A stretch of 64,000 nucleotides of DNA, taken from assembly GCA_017477425.1 (NCBI GenBank), contig JAFUVT010000001.1:1-64000 (forward strand), written 5' to 3'. This document shows, in pieces, positions 16,802 to 26,779 of this stretch (positions are counted from its first letter, which is position 1; each line of letters opens with the position of its first letter). Position numbers and translations under genes: made by a program. Below the pieces are notes generated by a model. The model did not search any database and was not told where the DNA came from. It saw only the letters and a program-made list of their open reading frames with translations. This DNA is from Bacteroidales bacterium. Its GTDB lineage: Bacteria > Bacteroidota > Bacteroidia > Bacteroidales > F082.

Positions 16802-17787
16802 CCTACCTTAGCAGCTTTCATGGGTTTATGCGTCTTCGCATACTTTCCCGTCGGAATTTGGATTTTGTAGCTGTTTCCCGCCGAAATGGTCAGCGAATTG
16901 CTGCGCAACCACGGGTTGAAATACTTCAGCATCTTGAGGTTGGTGCCTTGCTCGTAGGCGAAATCCACCAGGTTGGGGATGGATTCCGACACGGTGACAG
17001 TTTTGGTCTCATAGGGTCGGTACCAGCCGTTGTCGCTGATTTGGAAACCGTATTTCTCGGGATTCTCGGTGATGAGTTTCAGGGCGAGGATGCGGAACAC
17101 ATAACGTTGTGTTTCCTCGGGCAACATCATGTCGTAGTAGGAACTGACGCGTTGCTCGTCCATGGTGCGAGTGATTCTGCCGTTGCCGCCGTTGAAAGCT
17201 GCCGCAGCCGAAGTCCAGCTGCCAAACTTTCGGTAGGAGTCTTTCAAATACTTGCAAGCTGCAACGGTTTCTTTTTCAACATTGTAGCGCATATCGACTT
17301 CCTTGTTGATTTCAAGGCCGTATTCTTTGCCCGTACTTTCGAGGAATTGCCAGAAGCCGACCGCTTTGGAAGGCGAGACGGCGTTGGTCAGCTCACTTTC
17401 AATCATGGCGAGATACTTGAAATCATTGGGCAAACCGTATTTCTCCATCAGCGGCTCCATCACGGGGAACCAGCGCGTGGTGCGCTTCAACAGCAAGATG
17501 GTGGCGGAATGCCTGTACGAGTTGACCAAGATTTCCCGTTCCAGCCGCTCGCGGACATAGAACAAATCCAGTGGGACCTCCTCGCCGCAGAAAGTCATCG
17601 ATTCGGGCAACTCGATGTCGTGCGTGATGTGGTCGATTTGGTCAAAAAACAGGTATTCCCTGTCGGTGCCTTCGTAGGCCTCCAATTGCTCATCATTGGA
17701 TTGTGCCAATGAAAAGGTGATGGCTGCCGTTGCACCTATTAATATAATAGCCATGCCGCAGGCCAAAAGAATGTTTCTCGTTTTCAT
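16798..17787 (-). CDS. Membrane-associated lytic murein transglycosylase (MltD-like)
   Basis: 329 residues from ATG 17787, which gives the N-terminal membrane/signal segment (ILLACGMAIILIGATAAITFSLA). The upstream in-frame extension to 17961 overlaps rfbC and is rejected. SLT domain: YLAMIESELTNAVSPSKAVGFWQF with catalytic Glu in IESE, then YLKDSYRKFGSWTSAAAAFNGG. The C-terminus contains a LysM-like region (TVTVSESIPNLVDFAYEQGT...). Cleaves peptidoglycan non-hydrolytically. It overlaps the uvrA start by 4 bp (ATGA), so both are translationally coupled. Confidence 0.9.
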   Translation of the reverse strand: MKTRNILLACGMAIILIGATAAITFSLAQSNDEQLEAYEGTDREYLFFDQIDHITHDIELPESMTFCGEEVPLDLFYVRERLEREILVNSYRHSATILLLKRTTRWFPVMEPLMEKYGLPNDFKYLAMIESELTNAVSPSKAVGFWQFLESTGKEYGLEINKEVDMRYNVEKETVAACKYLKDSYRKFGSWTSAAAAFNGGNGRITRTMDEQRVSSYYDMMLPEETQRYVFRILALKLITENPEKYGFQISDNGWYRPYETKTVTVSESIPNLVDFAYEQGTNLKMLKYFNPWLRSNSLTISAGNSYKIQIPTGKYAKTHKPMKAAKVG

Positions 17788-17813
17788 GGTTGTTCTATGT
17801 CTGTAAAGTGTTT

Positions 17814-18356
17814 TCAAAATGGGGTCACAAAATCCTTGAACATCGGCGAAATTTTGTCCTTCTCCGACAAGATTGGGTTCTCGATATCCCAGTTGATGTT
17901 CAAGTCGGGGTCGTTCCAGCATAGGCTGCCTTCCGAGGCTTTGTTGTAGACGTTGGTGCACTTGTAGGTGAACACGGAATGGTCTTCAAGGCACACAAAC
18001 CCGTGCGCAAAACCTTCCGGAATCCAGTACATGAACTTGTTGCCTTCGGTCAGCACGACAGACTCCCACTGACCGTAGGTTGGGGAACCGCTACGCAAAT
18101 CGACGGCCACATCCATCACGGCGCCTTTTACCACGCGCACCAATTTGCCTTGCGCAAAAGGCGGCTTTTGGAAATGCAAGCCGCGCAACACGCCTCGCAT
18201 CGACTGCGATTCGTTGTCCTGCACGAAGGTCATGTCGAGGCCGTGTTCAGCGAAACGCTGTTTGTTGTAGCTCTCAAAAAAATAGCCGCGCTCGTCAACG
18301 AACACGTCTGGCTTGATGATTAACAAATCCTTTATTTTCGTTTCAATGATTTCCAT
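17814..18356 (-). CDS. rfbC: dTDP-4-dehydrorhamnose 3,5-epimerase
   Basis: 180 residues from ATG 18356 (MEIIETKIKDLLIIKPDVF). RmlC cupin markers: GYFFESYNKQRFAEHGL, QDNESQSMRGVLRGLHFQ with the catalytic His in LHFQ, KLVRVVKGAVMDVAVDLR, YWIPEGFAHGFVCLED and the Tyr in VFTYKCTN. Makes the L-rhamnose precursor for surface polysaccharide. The other three dTDP-rhamnose genes are not in the window. It precedes the transglycosylase and uvrA on the same strand. Confidence 0.95.
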   Translation of the reverse strand: MEIIETKIKDLLIIKPDVFVDERGYFFESYNKQRFAEHGLDMTFVQDNESQSMRGVLRGLHFQKPPFAQGKLVRVVKGAVMDVAVDLRSGSPTYGQWESVVLTEGNKFMYWIPEGFAHGFVCLEDHSVFTYKCTNVYNKASEGSLCWNDPDLNINWDIENPILSEKDKISPMFKDFVTPF

Positions 18357-18374
18357 AATGTTTCGTTTGGGCTG

Positions 18375-18402
18375 GTAGAGACGCAAAATTTTGCGTCTCT
18401 AC
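18375..18402. repeat. 28-bp palindrome, copy 3 (arms GTAGAGACG/CGTCTCTAC)
   Basis: Perfect palindrome of the same length and arms as the copies at 3132 and 5605, with core CAAAATTTTG. It sits between lpdA and rfbC, both on the minus strand. Confidence 0.8.
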
Positions 18403-18415
18403 AAAACCCAATTAA

Positions 18416-19807
18416 TTAAAGGTGTACACATTCATTATATGCCGCAGCAGCAGCCTCCATCATGCCCTCCGACATGGTTGGGTGGGGGAACACGGCATGG
18501 ATGATGTCCTCGCCCTTGGCACCCAACTCGCGGCATAGCACAGCGGCCGCCACCATCTCGGTCACGTTGTCGCCGACCATGTGGCAGCCCAGCCAATTGC
18601 CAGTCTTGGCATCGAAGACGACCTTGATGAAGCCGTCGCGGTTGCCGGCAGCCGTGGCCTTGCCCGATGCGGTGAAGGGGAACTTGCCGATTTTCACCTC
18701 ATAGCCCGCAGCGATGGCTTTGGCTTCGCTCAAGCCGACCGAAGCGATTTCGGGCGTGGTGTAGGTGCAGCCAGGGATGTTGTTGTAGTTCAAAGGCTTG
18801 GGATTCAGGCCGCAGAGCTTCTCCACGCAGATGATGGCTTCGTGGTCGGCTTTGTGGGCCAAGGCGGGACCGTGCACGATGTCGCCGATGGCATAGATGC
18901 CTGGCACATTGGTGCGGTACCATTCGTCCACGTTGATTTTGCCGCGCTCGGTGCTGATGCCGAGTTCCTCAAGGCCGAGATTGTCGATGTTGGTCTGCAC
19001 GCCGACGGCGCTGAGGACGACATCGGCCTCCACGGTCTTTTCGCCTTTTTTGGTGGCGATGGTGCACACGCACTTCTCACCCGTGGTGTCGACGTGGGTC
19101 ACCGAGGCTTCGGTCATCACGGTCATCTTCAGCTTCTTGAAGGCGCGTTCCACTTGCTTCGAGACTTCCTCGTCCTCATTCGGGACCACATTGGGCAGGA
19201 ACTCCACCAATGTCACCTTCACACCCATCGAGGTGAAGAAGAAGGCGAACTCCGAGCCGATGGCGCCCGAGCCTACCACGACCATGCTTTCTGGCAACTT
19301 GTCCAAAACCAAGGCCTGGCGGTAGCCGATAATTTTCTTTCCGTCGATGGGTAAAGCAGGCAGCTCGCGCACGCGTGAACCCGTGGCGAGGATGATGTCG
19401 TCGGCCTCATAAAGCGTCTTGTTGCCTTCGGCGTCGGTCACCTCCACTTGTTTGTCGGTGGTCAGTTTGCCGTAGCCGGCGATGACTTCCACGTTGTTTT
19501 TCTTGAAGAGGTATTGCACGCCCTTGCTCATGGTGTCGGCCACGCCGCGACTGCGAGCCACCACGGCTTCCATGTCGGGCTTCACTTCGCCTTCCACCTT
19601 GATGCCGTAGTTCTCGGCGTGATTGATATAGGTGTAAACCTGTGCGCTCTTCAGCAGGGCTTTGGTCGGGATGCAGCCCCAGTTGAGGCAGATGCCACCC
19701 ACTTCGGCCTTCTCGACGACGGCCACTTTCTTACCCAGTTGCGATGCTCTGATGGCAGCCACATAGCCTCCAGGGCCGCTGCCGATGACGATGATGTCGT
19801 ATTTCAT
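18416..19807 (-). CDS. lpdA: Dihydrolipoyl dehydrogenase (E3)
   Basis: 463 residues. FAD-binding VIGSGPGGYVAAIRASQLG at the N-terminus, redox-active disulfide C40/C45 in GGICLNWGCIPTKALL, NAD-binding VVGSGAIGSEFAFFFTSMG, and the C-terminal interface HAVFPHPTMSEGMMEAA with the catalytic His-Glu pair. Reoxidises lipoyl groups of 2-oxoacid dehydrogenases or of the glycine cleavage H protein; gcvT at the far end of the window fits the latter but is not adjacent. Single gene; the only nearby -7 element is upstream of the small membrane protein at 20023. Confidence 0.96.
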   Translation of the reverse strand: MKYDIIVIGSGPGGYVAAIRASQLGKKVAVVEKAEVGGICLNWGCIPTKALLKSAQVYTYINHAENYGIKVEGEVKPDMEAVVARSRGVADTMSKGVQYLFKKNNVEVIAGYGKLTTDKQVEVTDAEGNKTLYEADDIILATGSRVRELPALPIDGKKIIGYRQALVLDKLPESMVVVGSGAIGSEFAFFFTSMGVKVTLVEFLPNVVPNEDEEVSKQVERAFKKLKMTVMTEASVTHVDTTGEKCVCTIATKKGEKTVEADVVLSAVGVQTNIDNLGLEELGISTERGKINVDEWYRTNVPGIYAIGDIVHGPALAHKADHEAIICVEKLCGLNPKPLNYNNIPGCTYTTPEIASVGLSEAKAIAAGYEVKIGKFPFTASGKATAAGNRDGFIKVVFDAKTGNWLGCHMVGDNVTEMVAAAVLCRELGAKGEDIIHAVFPHPTMSEGMMEAAAAAYNECVHL

Positions 19808-19846
19808 ATTTCGTGTGTTTTGTTGATTTCAATTCATTGCGCAAAA

Positions 19847-20023
19847 TTACGGATTTTTCTCCAATTGTTGCTGGTCATTCGGCGCTTCGGTCGCTTCGTC
19901 AGCCGTGTCTTGTCTTTCGCCTTTCCTTTCGCTGATTCGGTGCACAATCTTCACCAAAACCGCCCAAAGCGCGAAGAACAGCACTACGCCGATAACCCAA
20001 ACGATAATCAATTCAGTAACCAT
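19847..20023 (-). CDS. Small single-pass membrane protein
   Basis: 58 residues from ATG 20023. One hydrophobic segment (about residues 3-22, ELIIVWVIGVVLFFALWAVL) followed by a basic patch (VKIVHRISERKGER) and an acidic, Gln-rich tail. No family recognised. The upstream start at 20056 lies inside the promoter element at 20046 and is rejected. 39 bp upstream of lpdA, same strand, probably co-transcribed. Confidence 0.55.
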   Translation of the reverse strand: MVTELIIVWVIGVVLFFALWAVLVKIVHRISERKGERQDTADEATEAPNDQQQLEKNP

Positions 20024-20045
20024 GATATGGTGTTTTGTTGGGGTG

Positions 20046-20053
20046 CAAAAGTA
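20046..20053 (-). promoter_or_regulatory. -7 promoter element for the small membrane protein/lpdA
   Basis: Minus-strand TACTTTTG 22 bases upstream of ATG 20023. Confidence 0.55.
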
Positions 20054-20112
20054 CAAAAATAAGGGCCTATATTAATAATAGGTGTGAAAAAAAACACTTT
20101 TTCTGGTCGAAG

Positions 20113-20143
20113 TTTGCCCATTTCGGAAAAAGCCCTATATTTG
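20113..20143 (+). promoter_or_regulatory. Promoter (-33 TTTG, -7 TATATTTG)
   Basis: TTTG at 20113-20116 and TATATTTG at 20136-20143 are spaced 19 bases apart, the Bacteroidota optimum; the ATG at 20169 follows 25 bases later. Confidence 0.7.
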
Positions 20144-20168
20144 CCCCATCATTTAAAACTGAACAATC

Positions 20169-20498
20169 ATGAATTACGATGCAAATCCGATCCACATCCT
20201 TTATGACAACGAGACTTTGAAGCACCTTGTCGAGGTTATCATTGAGAAAAACGACACGACGTCGGGCACCACGTTCCTCAACCTGTGCCACCTAATCCGC
20301 CAGCAGGCCATCCACGACCGCGCCCTTGCCGACTTGGAAAACACGGTCTACACCAGCGAAGAGCTCGCCCCCGAGGATCAAGTGCGCGTGAGCCGAATGC
20401 TTTGGGAACTCATATGGGAACACAAGGTGTTTTTGCTCTTTGGACGCAGTCCCTTGCTTGGCTTAAGCAATGGTGAGGACCGTTTTGTGAAGTATTGA
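20169..20498 (+). CDS. Conserved hypothetical protein, 109 residues
   Basis: Start MNYDANPIHILYDN is fixed by the promoter just upstream. Predicted mostly helical, with no signal peptide or membrane segment: NETLKHLVEVIIEKND, then TTFLNLCHLIRQQAIHDRALADLENTVYTSEELAPEDQVRVSRMLWELIWEH. I do not recognise the family. Stand-alone unit ended by the hairpin at 20522. Confidence 0.7.
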   Translation: MNYDANPIHILYDNETLKHLVEVIIEKNDTTSGTTFLNLCHLIRQQAIHDRALADLENTVYTSEELAPEDQVRVSRMLWELIWEHKVFLLFGRSPLLGLSNGEDRFVKY

Positions 20499-20521
20499 AC
20501 CTTTTTTTACTTACAGATTGA

Positions 20522-20564
20522 GCGTCTTTTTCGACCGAACAGTGCCGAAAAAGACGTTTTCTTT
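20522..20564 (+). terminator. Intrinsic terminator
   Basis: Stem GCGTCTTTTTCG (20522-20533) pairs with CGAAAAAGACGT (20546-20557), followed by a T-rich run (TTTCTTT). Separates the hypothetical gene from the str operon promoter. Confidence 0.8.
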
Positions 20565-20660
20565 AGTCACGTTGTGATGGAGATTATCTATTTAATATAT
20601 TGAAAATCAATTATATAATTGAATATTGGAAGTTTTTTTGAAAAAAAAGCGAAAAAGTGA

Positions 20661-20690
20661 TTGTCAGTATTGAAAAATGTTGTACTTTTG
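20661..20690 (+). promoter_or_regulatory. Promoter of the str/S10 operon
   Basis: TTG at 20661-20663 and TACTTTTG at 20683-20690 with a 19-base spacer match the TTG-N19-TAnnTTTG pattern exactly. The strip 20565-20660 before it is A+T-rich and otherwise featureless. Confidence 0.8.
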
Positions 20691-20957
20691 CCGCGCTGAA
20701 TTGAAAGAGGGCTTGCCCTTGAAAATGATATAGTTAGGAACCTGATAAGTTAAACGTAATAGGTTTCTACACGATGTGACGGGAAAGTCAAGCGTCTAAG
20801 TCGCACCGTGGGTTTATAGACTTCTAAGCCGTATGGGCTTATTGTGTTCCCTGACTACATCTTGAAAAGTGCAATCCTCGGCCAGTTTGGTATGAGATAG
20901 TAAATTATTCCTAATCAACGGATTAAATAACTAACAAATTAACCTAACAAATTAAAA
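20691..20957 (+). promoter_or_regulatory. Long structured 5' leader of rpsL
   Basis: About 265 untranslated bases precede rpsL. Hairpins visible: TAGGAACCT pairing with AGGTTTCTA (one G-U) around a 17-base loop, and TAAGCC/GGCTTA with a 5-base loop near 20827. The last 60 bases are A+T-rich and unpaired (CTAACAAATTAACCTAACAA), typical of SD-less starts in this phylum. It may be a ribosomal-protein autoregulatory leader (inference); I do not match it to a named RNA family. Confidence 0.5.
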
Positions 20958-21344
20958 ATGCCGACTATTCAACAATTAGTGCGCAAAGGGCGCCAGAAAT
21001 TGATCGACAAGAGCAAGTCGCCTGCATTGGATGCCAGTCCGCAACGTCGCGGTGTGTGCGTGCGTGTTTACACGACGACCCCCAAGAAGCCTAACTCAGC
21101 TATGCGTAAGGTCGCTAGGGTTCGTCTGACCAACCAAAAGGAGGTCAACGCCTACATCCCCGGTGAGGGCCACAACCTGCAGGAACACAGCATTGTTATG
21201 ATCAGAGGAGGTCGTGTTAAGGATTTGCCGGGTGTGCGTTATCACATCATCCGTGGTGCTTTGGACACCTCGGGCGTTGAAGGTCGCCGCCAACGCAGAT
21301 CTAAGTACGGTGCTAAACGACCCAAACAAGCCGCAAAGAAATAA
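20958..21344 (+). CDS. rpsL: 30S ribosomal protein S12
   Basis: 128 residues. Contains the S12 decoding-centre loop [17 protein letters not shown] and [13 protein letters not shown]. First gene of the str operon, behind a long leader. No Shine-Dalgarno; the start is preceded by ACAAATTAAAA. The C-terminal extension [16 protein letters not shown] is basic as usual. Confidence 0.98.
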   Translation: MPTIQQLVRKGRQKLIDKSKSPALDASPQRRGVCVRVYTTTPKKPNSAMRKVARVRLTNQKEVNAYIPGEGHNLQEHSIVMIRGGRVKDLPGVRYHIIRGALDTSGVEGRRQRRSKYGAKRPKQAAKK

Positions 21345-21375
21345 CGATTAGTCAAAACAGAAAGACTTAAAAGAC

Positions 21376-21843
21376 ATGAGAAAAGCTAAACCAAAGAAGA
21401 GAATTATCCTTCCCGACCCGAAGTACGGTGATGTTCAGGTCACGAAGTTCGTGAACAACATCATGCTCAAGGGTAAGAAGAATTTGGCTTATCAGATTTT
21501 CTACGAAGCAATGGACATCGTTGAAAGTAAGCTCAACGAAAATCCAGTTGAGGTATGGAAAAAGGCCTTGGCCAACGTTACTCCTCAAGTGGAAGTAAGA
21601 AGCCGTCGTATCGGTGGTGCTACCTTCCAGATTCCTTCCGAAATCCGTCCTGCCCGTAAGCAGAGCATCGGAATGAAGAACCTGATCGGTTATGCCCGCA
21701 AACGTCACGAGAAATCGATGGCTCTGAAGCTCGCTTCGGAAATCATGGCAGCTTACAAGGAAGAAGGTTCTGCATTCAAGAAGAAAGAAGAAATCCACAG
21801 AATGGCAGATGCCAACAAGGCATTCTCGCATTTCAGATTCTAA
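21376..21843 (+). CDS. rpsG: 30S ribosomal protein S7
   Basis: 155 residues, usual length. [19 protein letters not shown] start and [31 protein letters not shown] are S7 hallmarks. Initiates assembly of the 30S head and contacts tRNA at the E site. 31 bp after rpsL, 18 bp before fusA. Confidence 0.98.
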   Translation: MRKAKPKKRIILPDPKYGDVQVTKFVNNIMLKGKKNLAYQIFYEAMDIVESKLNENPVEVWKKALANVTPQVEVRSRRIGGATFQIPSEIRPARKQSIGMKNLIGYARKRHEKSMALKLASEIMAAYKEEGSAFKKKEEIHRMADANKAFSHFRF

Positions 21844-21861
21844 TAGGAGAGAGAAGAAATT

Positions 21862-23985
21862 ATGCAACACGGACAGGACAATATGATCAACGCTCTCAGC
21901 CTGACTCGCAATATCGGCATCATGGCACACATCGACGCCGGTAAGACGACGACGACTGAGCGTATCCTCTATTATACTGGCCGTAGCCATAAGATAGGTG
22001 AAGTCCACGACGGCGCCGCCACCATGGATTGGATGGTCCAGGAGCAGGAACGTGGCATCACCATCACCTCTGCTGCAACAACGGTGTTCTGGCACCTCAA
22101 CAACGAGGCTTACAAGATTAACATCATCGACACGCCTGGCCACGTCGACTTCACCGTCGAAGTGGAACGCTCGCTGCGCGTGCTGGATGGCGCCATCGCC
22201 ATCTTCTGCGCCGTTGGCGGTGTCGAGCCTCAGTCGGAAACCGTTTGGCACCAAGCCAACAAGTACAACGTACCTCGCATCTGCTACGTCAACAAGATGG
22301 ACCGAGCAGGCGCCGATTTCTTTAAGGTGATGGACCAAATCCGCGAGAAGCTTCATGCCAATCCGGTTGCCCTCCAATTGCCCATCGGTGCCGAAGACGA
22401 GTTCATCGGCGTTGTCGACCTGCTCAGGAACAAGGCGTACGCTTGGGAAGAAGAAGACAACGGCTCGGTATTCGACGAAATCGAAATCCCTGACGACATG
22501 AAGGAAATGGTGGCGGACTACCGTACCCGCCTTATCGAGGGAGCCGTCGAAGACGACGAGACTTTGTTCGAGAAGTATTTGGAAGACCCCGACAGCATCA
22601 CTGAAGCCGAGCTCATCGGCCAGATCCGCAAAGCTACGCTTGACCTTCGCATTTGCCCGGTGCTGTGTGGCTCGTCGTTCAAGAACAAAGGCGTGCAGCC
22701 CCTGCTTGACGCTATCGTCAACTACCTGCCCAGCCCCTTGGACATCGACCACGTGAAGGGCGTTAATCCCAAGACCGAACAAGAGGAAGTGCGCAAAGCC
22801 GACCCCAAGGAGCCTTTCTGCGCCTTGGCGTTCAAGATTGCCACCGACCCCTTCGTGGGCCGCCTCTGCTTCTTCCGCGTCTATTCCGGTACGTTGAAAG
22901 CTGGCGAGATGGTGCTCAACGTTTCTACAGGCAAGCGCGAACGCATCGCCAAGATCGTTCAGATGCATGCCAACAAGCAGCTGCCTCTGGATGAGATCTC
23001 GGCCGGCGACATCGGAGCCGCCGTCGGGTTCAAGCTCATCCGCACGGGCGACACGCTTTGCGTTGAGAACAAACCGCTGATTCTCGAGAACATCAAGTTC
23101 CCCGAACCCGTGGTCAACATCGCCATTGAACCCAAAGTTACAGCAGACCTCGACAAGCTCGATCAATCCTTGGCCAAACTGGTTGAGGAAGATCCTACGC
23201 TGTTCGTGCACACCGACGAAAACTCGGGCCAGACCATATTGGCAGGTATGGGCGAATTACACCTTGACATTATTTTGGACCGCTTGAAACGTGAGTTTGG
23301 CGTCGAAGTCAACTCGGGTCGTCCACAGGTCGCTTACAAGGAAGCCTTTACTCAAACAATTCAGCATCGTGAAGTCTATAAAAAACAGACCGGTGGAAAG
23401 GGTAAGTTTGCCGATATCGAGTTCACAATGGGTCCGGCCGATGATGGCGTGCAAGGACTGCAGTTCGTCGATGAAGTGAAGGGTGGCGTCATCCCTCGCG
23501 AGTTCATCCAAGCCACCGAGAAGGGTTTCAAGGGTGCCATGTCAAACGGCGTTTTGGCAGGCTTCCCCGTCGAGAACCTCAAGGTGACCCTTACCGACGG
23601 TTCGTTCCATCCGGTCGACAGCGATGCCCTCTCGTTTGAGACAGCAGCGCACATCGCCTTCAAGGAGGCTGGCCTCAAAGCCGGTGCCGTGCTGATGGAA
23701 CCTATCATGAGAGTAGAAATCCATTGCCCCGACGACTACCTAGGTGACGTCACGGGCGATTTGAACAAAAAGAGATCAATATTGCGTGAAGTCATTGCAA
23801 ACATTGGCTTCCAGGTGATCAAGGCCGATGTGCCGCTGGCCGAGATGTTTGGTTACATCACCCAGCTGCGCTCGCTGTCGTCGGGCCGCGCCAACTTCAA
23901 CATGGAGCTGAGCCACTACGCCCCTGTCCCTGAAGCCATTGCCGATGTGGTGATCAAGAAGGCAAAAGGACTATTATTCATTTAA
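21862..23985 (+). CDS. fusA: Translation elongation factor G
   Basis: 707 residues. GTPase G1 [15 protein letters not shown], switch I region [17 protein letters not shown]3 [10 protein letters not shown]4 NKMDRAG. Domains II-V follow, including [11 protein letters not shown] in domain IV and the C-terminal [15 protein letters not shown] of domain V. Drives ribosomal translocation. A second possible ATG seven codons in ([10 protein letters not shown]) cannot be excluded; an AGGAGAGAG stretch sits just before the first. tuf is not downstream; rpsJ follows directly. Confidence 0.97.
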   Translation: MQHGQDNMINALSLTRNIGIMAHIDAGKTTTTERILYYTGRSHKIGEVHDGAATMDWMVQEQERGITITSAATTVFWHLNNEAYKINIIDTPGHVDFTVEVERSLRVLDGAIAIFCAVGGVEPQSETVWHQANKYNVPRICYVNKMDRAGADFFKVMDQIREKLHANPVALQLPIGAEDEFIGVVDLLRNKAYAWEEEDNGSVFDEIEIPDDMKEMVADYRTRLIEGAVEDDETLFEKYLEDPDSITEAELIGQIRKATLDLRICPVLCGSSFKNKGVQPLLDAIVNYLPSPLDIDHVKGVNPKTEQEEVRKADPKEPFCALAFKIATDPFVGRLCFFRVYSGTLKAGEMVLNVSTGKRERIAKIVQMHANKQLPLDEISAGDIGAAVGFKLIRTGDTLCVENKPLILENIKFPEPVVNIAIEPKVTADLDKLDQSLAKLVEEDPTLFVHTDENSGQTILAGMGELHLDIILDRLKREFGVEVNSGRPQVAYKEAFTQTIQHREVYKKQTGGKGKFADIEFTMGPADDGVQGLQFVDEVKGGVIPREFIQATEKGFKGAMSNGVLAGFPVENLKVTLTDGSFHPVDSDALSFETAAHIAFKEAGLKAGAVLMEPIMRVEIHCPDDYLGDVTGDLNKKRSILREVIANIGFQVIKADVPLAEMFGYITQLRSLSSGRANFNMELSHYAPVPEAIADVVIKKAKGLLFI

Positions 23986-24012
23986 GCAAACAATTCAATA
24001 AATAATAATATT

Positions 24013-24318
24013 GTGAGCCAGAGAATTAGAATTAAACTGAAGTCGCACGACCACAACTTGGTTGACAAGTCAGCCGAGAAGATCGTAAAAACCATCAAGT
24101 CGACTGGAGCTGTCGTCAGCGGTCCCATCCCGTTGCCGACCAACAAGAAGATCTACACGGTTCTGCGTTCGACATTCGTCCACAAGAAATCGAGAGAGCA
24201 GTTCGAGCTTTCGACCTACAAGCGTTTGCTCGACATCTACAACTCGACTTCGCAGACGATCGACGCACTGATGAAGCTGGAGCTCCCCAGCGGTGTGGAA
24301 GTTGAAATCAAATTGTAA
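24013..24318 (+). CDS. rpsJ: 30S ribosomal protein S10
   Basis: 101 residues, starting with GTG (GTGAGCCAGAG), the only non-ATG start in the operon. [34 protein letters not shown] and the ...[14 protein letters not shown] end are typical. First gene of the S10 part, joined to fusA by only 27 bp, so str and S10 form one unit here. Confidence 0.97.
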   Translation: MSQRIRIKLKSHDHNLVDKSAEKIVKTIKSTGAVVSGPIPLPTNKKIYTVLRSTFVHKKSREQFELSTYKRLLDIYNSTSQTIDALMKLELPSGVEVEIKL

Positions 24319-24359
24319 TTAAACCTATCTAGTACAACAAATTAAAAAGCTAAAACAGC

Positions 24360-24989
24360 ATGTCAGGATTACTAGGAAAAAAGATTGGGATGACGAACAT
24401 CTACGACGAGGCCGGAAAGATGGTTCCCGTCACTGTCATTGAGGCAGGTCCATGCGTCGTCACCCAAGTCAGAACAGTAGAGAAAGACGGTTATAGCGCC
24501 ATCCAGTTAGGTTTCGATGAGAAGAAGGTGAAAAACACCTCAAAAGCCGAGCAAGGTCACTTTGCCAAGGCCGGCACGACTCCTAAGAAGCTGGTGCGCG
24601 AATTCTCGCGTTTCGAAGAAGGCCACAGAAAACAATTGGGCGAAACGCTCACCGTCGATGTGTTTATGGAAGGCGAATTCGTTGATGTCAGTGGCATCAG
24701 CAAAGGTAAAGGCTTCCAAGGCGTAGTGAAACGCCATCATTTCAATGGCGTTGGTCAAGCAACTCACGGTCAACACAACCGTTTGAGAAAACCCGGTTCA
24801 ATCGGCGCTTGCGCTTATCCTTCGAGAGTGTTCAAAGGTCTGCGTATGGCTGGTCAAATGGGTAACAAGAAAGTGAAGGTGACGAACCTTTTGATCATGA
24901 AGGTCGTTCCCGAGAAGAATTTGTTAGTAGTGAAAGGCGCCGTTCCGGGCCACAACAACGGTTATCTAAAGATTGAGAGATGGAGTTAA
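24360..24989 (+). CDS. rplC: 50S ribosomal protein L3
   Basis: 209 residues. [19 protein letters not shown] at the N-terminus and the central loop [22 protein letters not shown] that reaches the peptidyl-transferase centre. Overlaps rplD by 10 bp. Confidence 0.98.
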   Translation: MSGLLGKKIGMTNIYDEAGKMVPVTVIEAGPCVVTQVRTVEKDGYSAIQLGFDEKKVKNTSKAEQGHFAKAGTTPKKLVREFSRFEEGHRKQLGETLTVDVFMEGEFVDVSGISKGKGFQGVVKRHHFNGVGQATHGQHNRLRKPGSIGACAYPSRVFKGLRMAGQMGNKKVKVTNLLIMKVVPEKNLLVVKGAVPGHNNGYLKIERWS

Positions 24990-25621
24990 CAGTTTATAAT
25001 ATCAAAGGTGAAGATACTGGCCGCAAGGTTCAGCTGAATGACGACATTTACGGCATCGAGCCGAACGAGCATGTCATGTATCTGGCAGTGAGACAATACC
25101 TTGCCGACCAACGTCAAGGCACTCACAAGTCGAAGGAACGCAGCGAAATCTCTGGCAGCACCCGCAAGCTCTTCCGTCAGAAGGGTACGGGCGGTGCTCG
25201 CCGTGGCGACATCAACTCACCCCTTCTGAGAGGCGGTGCCCGCGTGTTTGGTCCCAAGCCGCGCGACTACAGCTTCAAGCTGAACAAGAAGGTTAAGGTG
25301 CTGGCTCGCAAGTCGGCCTTGTCGAGCAAGATTACCGACGGCGCCATCCGCATCGTCGAGGACTTCAATTTCGATGCCATCAAGACCAAACAAATGGTCA
25401 AGGTGCTCGACTCATTCAAGGTCAACGGCAACCGCAACCTGTTCGTTTTTGCCGAGCCCAACAAGAATGTTGTCCTGTCCGCAAGGAACATCCAGCGTAC
25501 TGAGGTCATGGAGGCTCGCAACCTGAATACTTATGATATTCTGAAGGCCAAGAACATTTTCCTCACCGAGAGTGCCCTGCAGCCTATCGTGGATGTCTTG
25601 AACAGAGAGATTAACAAATAA
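24980..25621 (+). CDS. rplD: 50S ribosomal protein L4
   Basis: 213 residues. Exit-tunnel loop [20 protein letters not shown] and [20 protein letters not shown]. In E. coli L4 represses its own operon; whether it does so here is unknown. Start overlaps the end of rplC by 10 bp, indicating coupled translation. Confidence 0.97.
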   Translation: MELTVYNIKGEDTGRKVQLNDDIYGIEPNEHVMYLAVRQYLADQRQGTHKSKERSEISGSTRKLFRQKGTGGARRGDINSPLLRGGARVFGPKPRDYSFKLNKKVKVLARKSALSSKITDGAIRIVEDFNFDAIKTKQMVKVLDSFKVNGNRNLFVFAEPNKNVVLSARNIQRTEVMEARNLNTYDILKAKNIFLTESALQPIVDVLNREINK

Positions 25622-25635
25622 AAAACGCACGAGAG

Positions 25636-25926
25636 ATGATTATCATAAAGAAACCCGTCATTACTGAAAAGATGACCGCAATCAGCGAGAAGCTGAACAG
25701 ATTCGCTTTCATCGTCGACAAGAACGCCAACAAATACCAAATCAAGGATGCCATCGAGCAACTTTATGGTGTGAAGGTGGTTGCCGTCAACACGATGAAC
25801 TACGATGGTAAAAAGAAGTCACGCTATACCAAATCCGGTGTTGTCACCGGCAGAAGGGCTGCTTTCAAGAAAGCTGTCGTGACGTTGAAAGAAGGTGATA
25901 CAATTGACTTTTATAGCAACATTTGA
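25636..25926 (+). CDS. rplW: 50S ribosomal protein L23
   Basis: 96 residues. [19 protein letters not shown] and the [22 protein letters not shown] segment. Sits at the tunnel exit and binds trigger factor and SRP (family knowledge). 14 bp after rplD; the rplB ATG lies 2 bp after its stop. Confidence 0.97.
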   Translation: MIIIKKPVITEKMTAISEKLNRFAFIVDKNANKYQIKDAIEQLYGVKVVAVNTMNYDGKKKSRYTKSGVVTGRRAAFKKAVVTLKEGDTIDFYSNI

Positions 25927-25928
25927 TC

Positions 25929-26753
25929 ATGGCTTTAAAGAAATATAAACCAACGACACCAGGTCAGCGCTTCAAAGTGATTAGCGCTTTTGACGAGATC
26001 ACGACCGACAAACCCGAGAAGTCGTTACTGAGACCCAAGAAGAGCACGGGTGGTCGTAACTCAAGTGGTGAGATGACCGTTCGCTACAGAGGCGGCGGCC
26101 ATAAGAGAATGTACAGAATCATTGACTTCAAGCGCGACAAGGATGGTATCCCGGGCGTCGTGAAGACCATTGAATACGATCCGAACCGTACCGCTCGTAT
26201 CGCCCTTGTGTTCTACAAGGATGGCGAGAAGCGTTACATCATCGCTCCCGCCGGCCTTAAGGTCGGTCAGGAGATCCTCAGCGGCAAGGGCATCCAACCC
26301 AACGTGGGCAACACCCTTTACCTGAGCGAGATTCCGTTCGGTACGATTATCCACAACATCGAGCTTCGTCCTGGCCAAGGCGCCAAGATGGCCCGCAGCG
26401 CTGGCAGCTATGCCCAGCTGATGAGCCGCGATGGCAAGTACGCCATCCTGCGTATGCCTTCAGGCGAAACCCGTATGATTCTCCAAGCTTGCAAGGCTAC
26501 CATCGGTTCCGTTTCGAACGCCGACCATAACCTTGAGAAGAGCGGTAAGGCTGGCCGTAGCCGCTGGCTCGGTCGCCGTCCCCACAACCGTGGTGTTGTC
26601 ATGAACCCGGTCGATCACCCGATGGGTGGTGGTGAAGGTCGTGCCTCTGGCGGTCACCCGCGCTCACGCAAGGGCTTGCCGGCAAAGGGCTACAAGACCC
26701 GCTCGCCGAAGGCTGCTTCGAACAAGTATATCATCGACAGAAGAAAGAAGTAA
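25929..26753 (+). CDS. rplB: 50S ribosomal protein L2
   Basis: 274 residues from ATG 25929 ([15 protein letters not shown]); an upstream TTG in frame overlaps rplW and is not needed. [21 protein letters not shown] and the C-terminal [20 protein letters not shown] with the conserved His near the peptidyl-transferase centre. Confidence 0.98.
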   Translation: MALKKYKPTTPGQRFKVISAFDEITTDKPEKSLLRPKKSTGGRNSSGEMTVRYRGGGHKRMYRIIDFKRDKDGIPGVVKTIEYDPNRTARIALVFYKDGEKRYIIAPAGLKVGQEILSGKGIQPNVGNTLYLSEIPFGTIIHNIELRPGQGAKMARSAGSYAQLMSRDGKYAILRMPSGETRMILQACKATIGSVSNADHNLEKSGKAGRSRWLGRRPHNRGVVMNPVDHPMGGGEGRASGGHPRSRKGLPAKGYKTRSPKAASNKYIIDRRKK

Positions 26754-26779
26754 TTTAATCAGGAAAATCGCATAAAACT

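Noticed and set aside
21367..23211. 614-residue minus-strand frame
   Set aside because: Antisense to rpsG and fusA, both certain genes.
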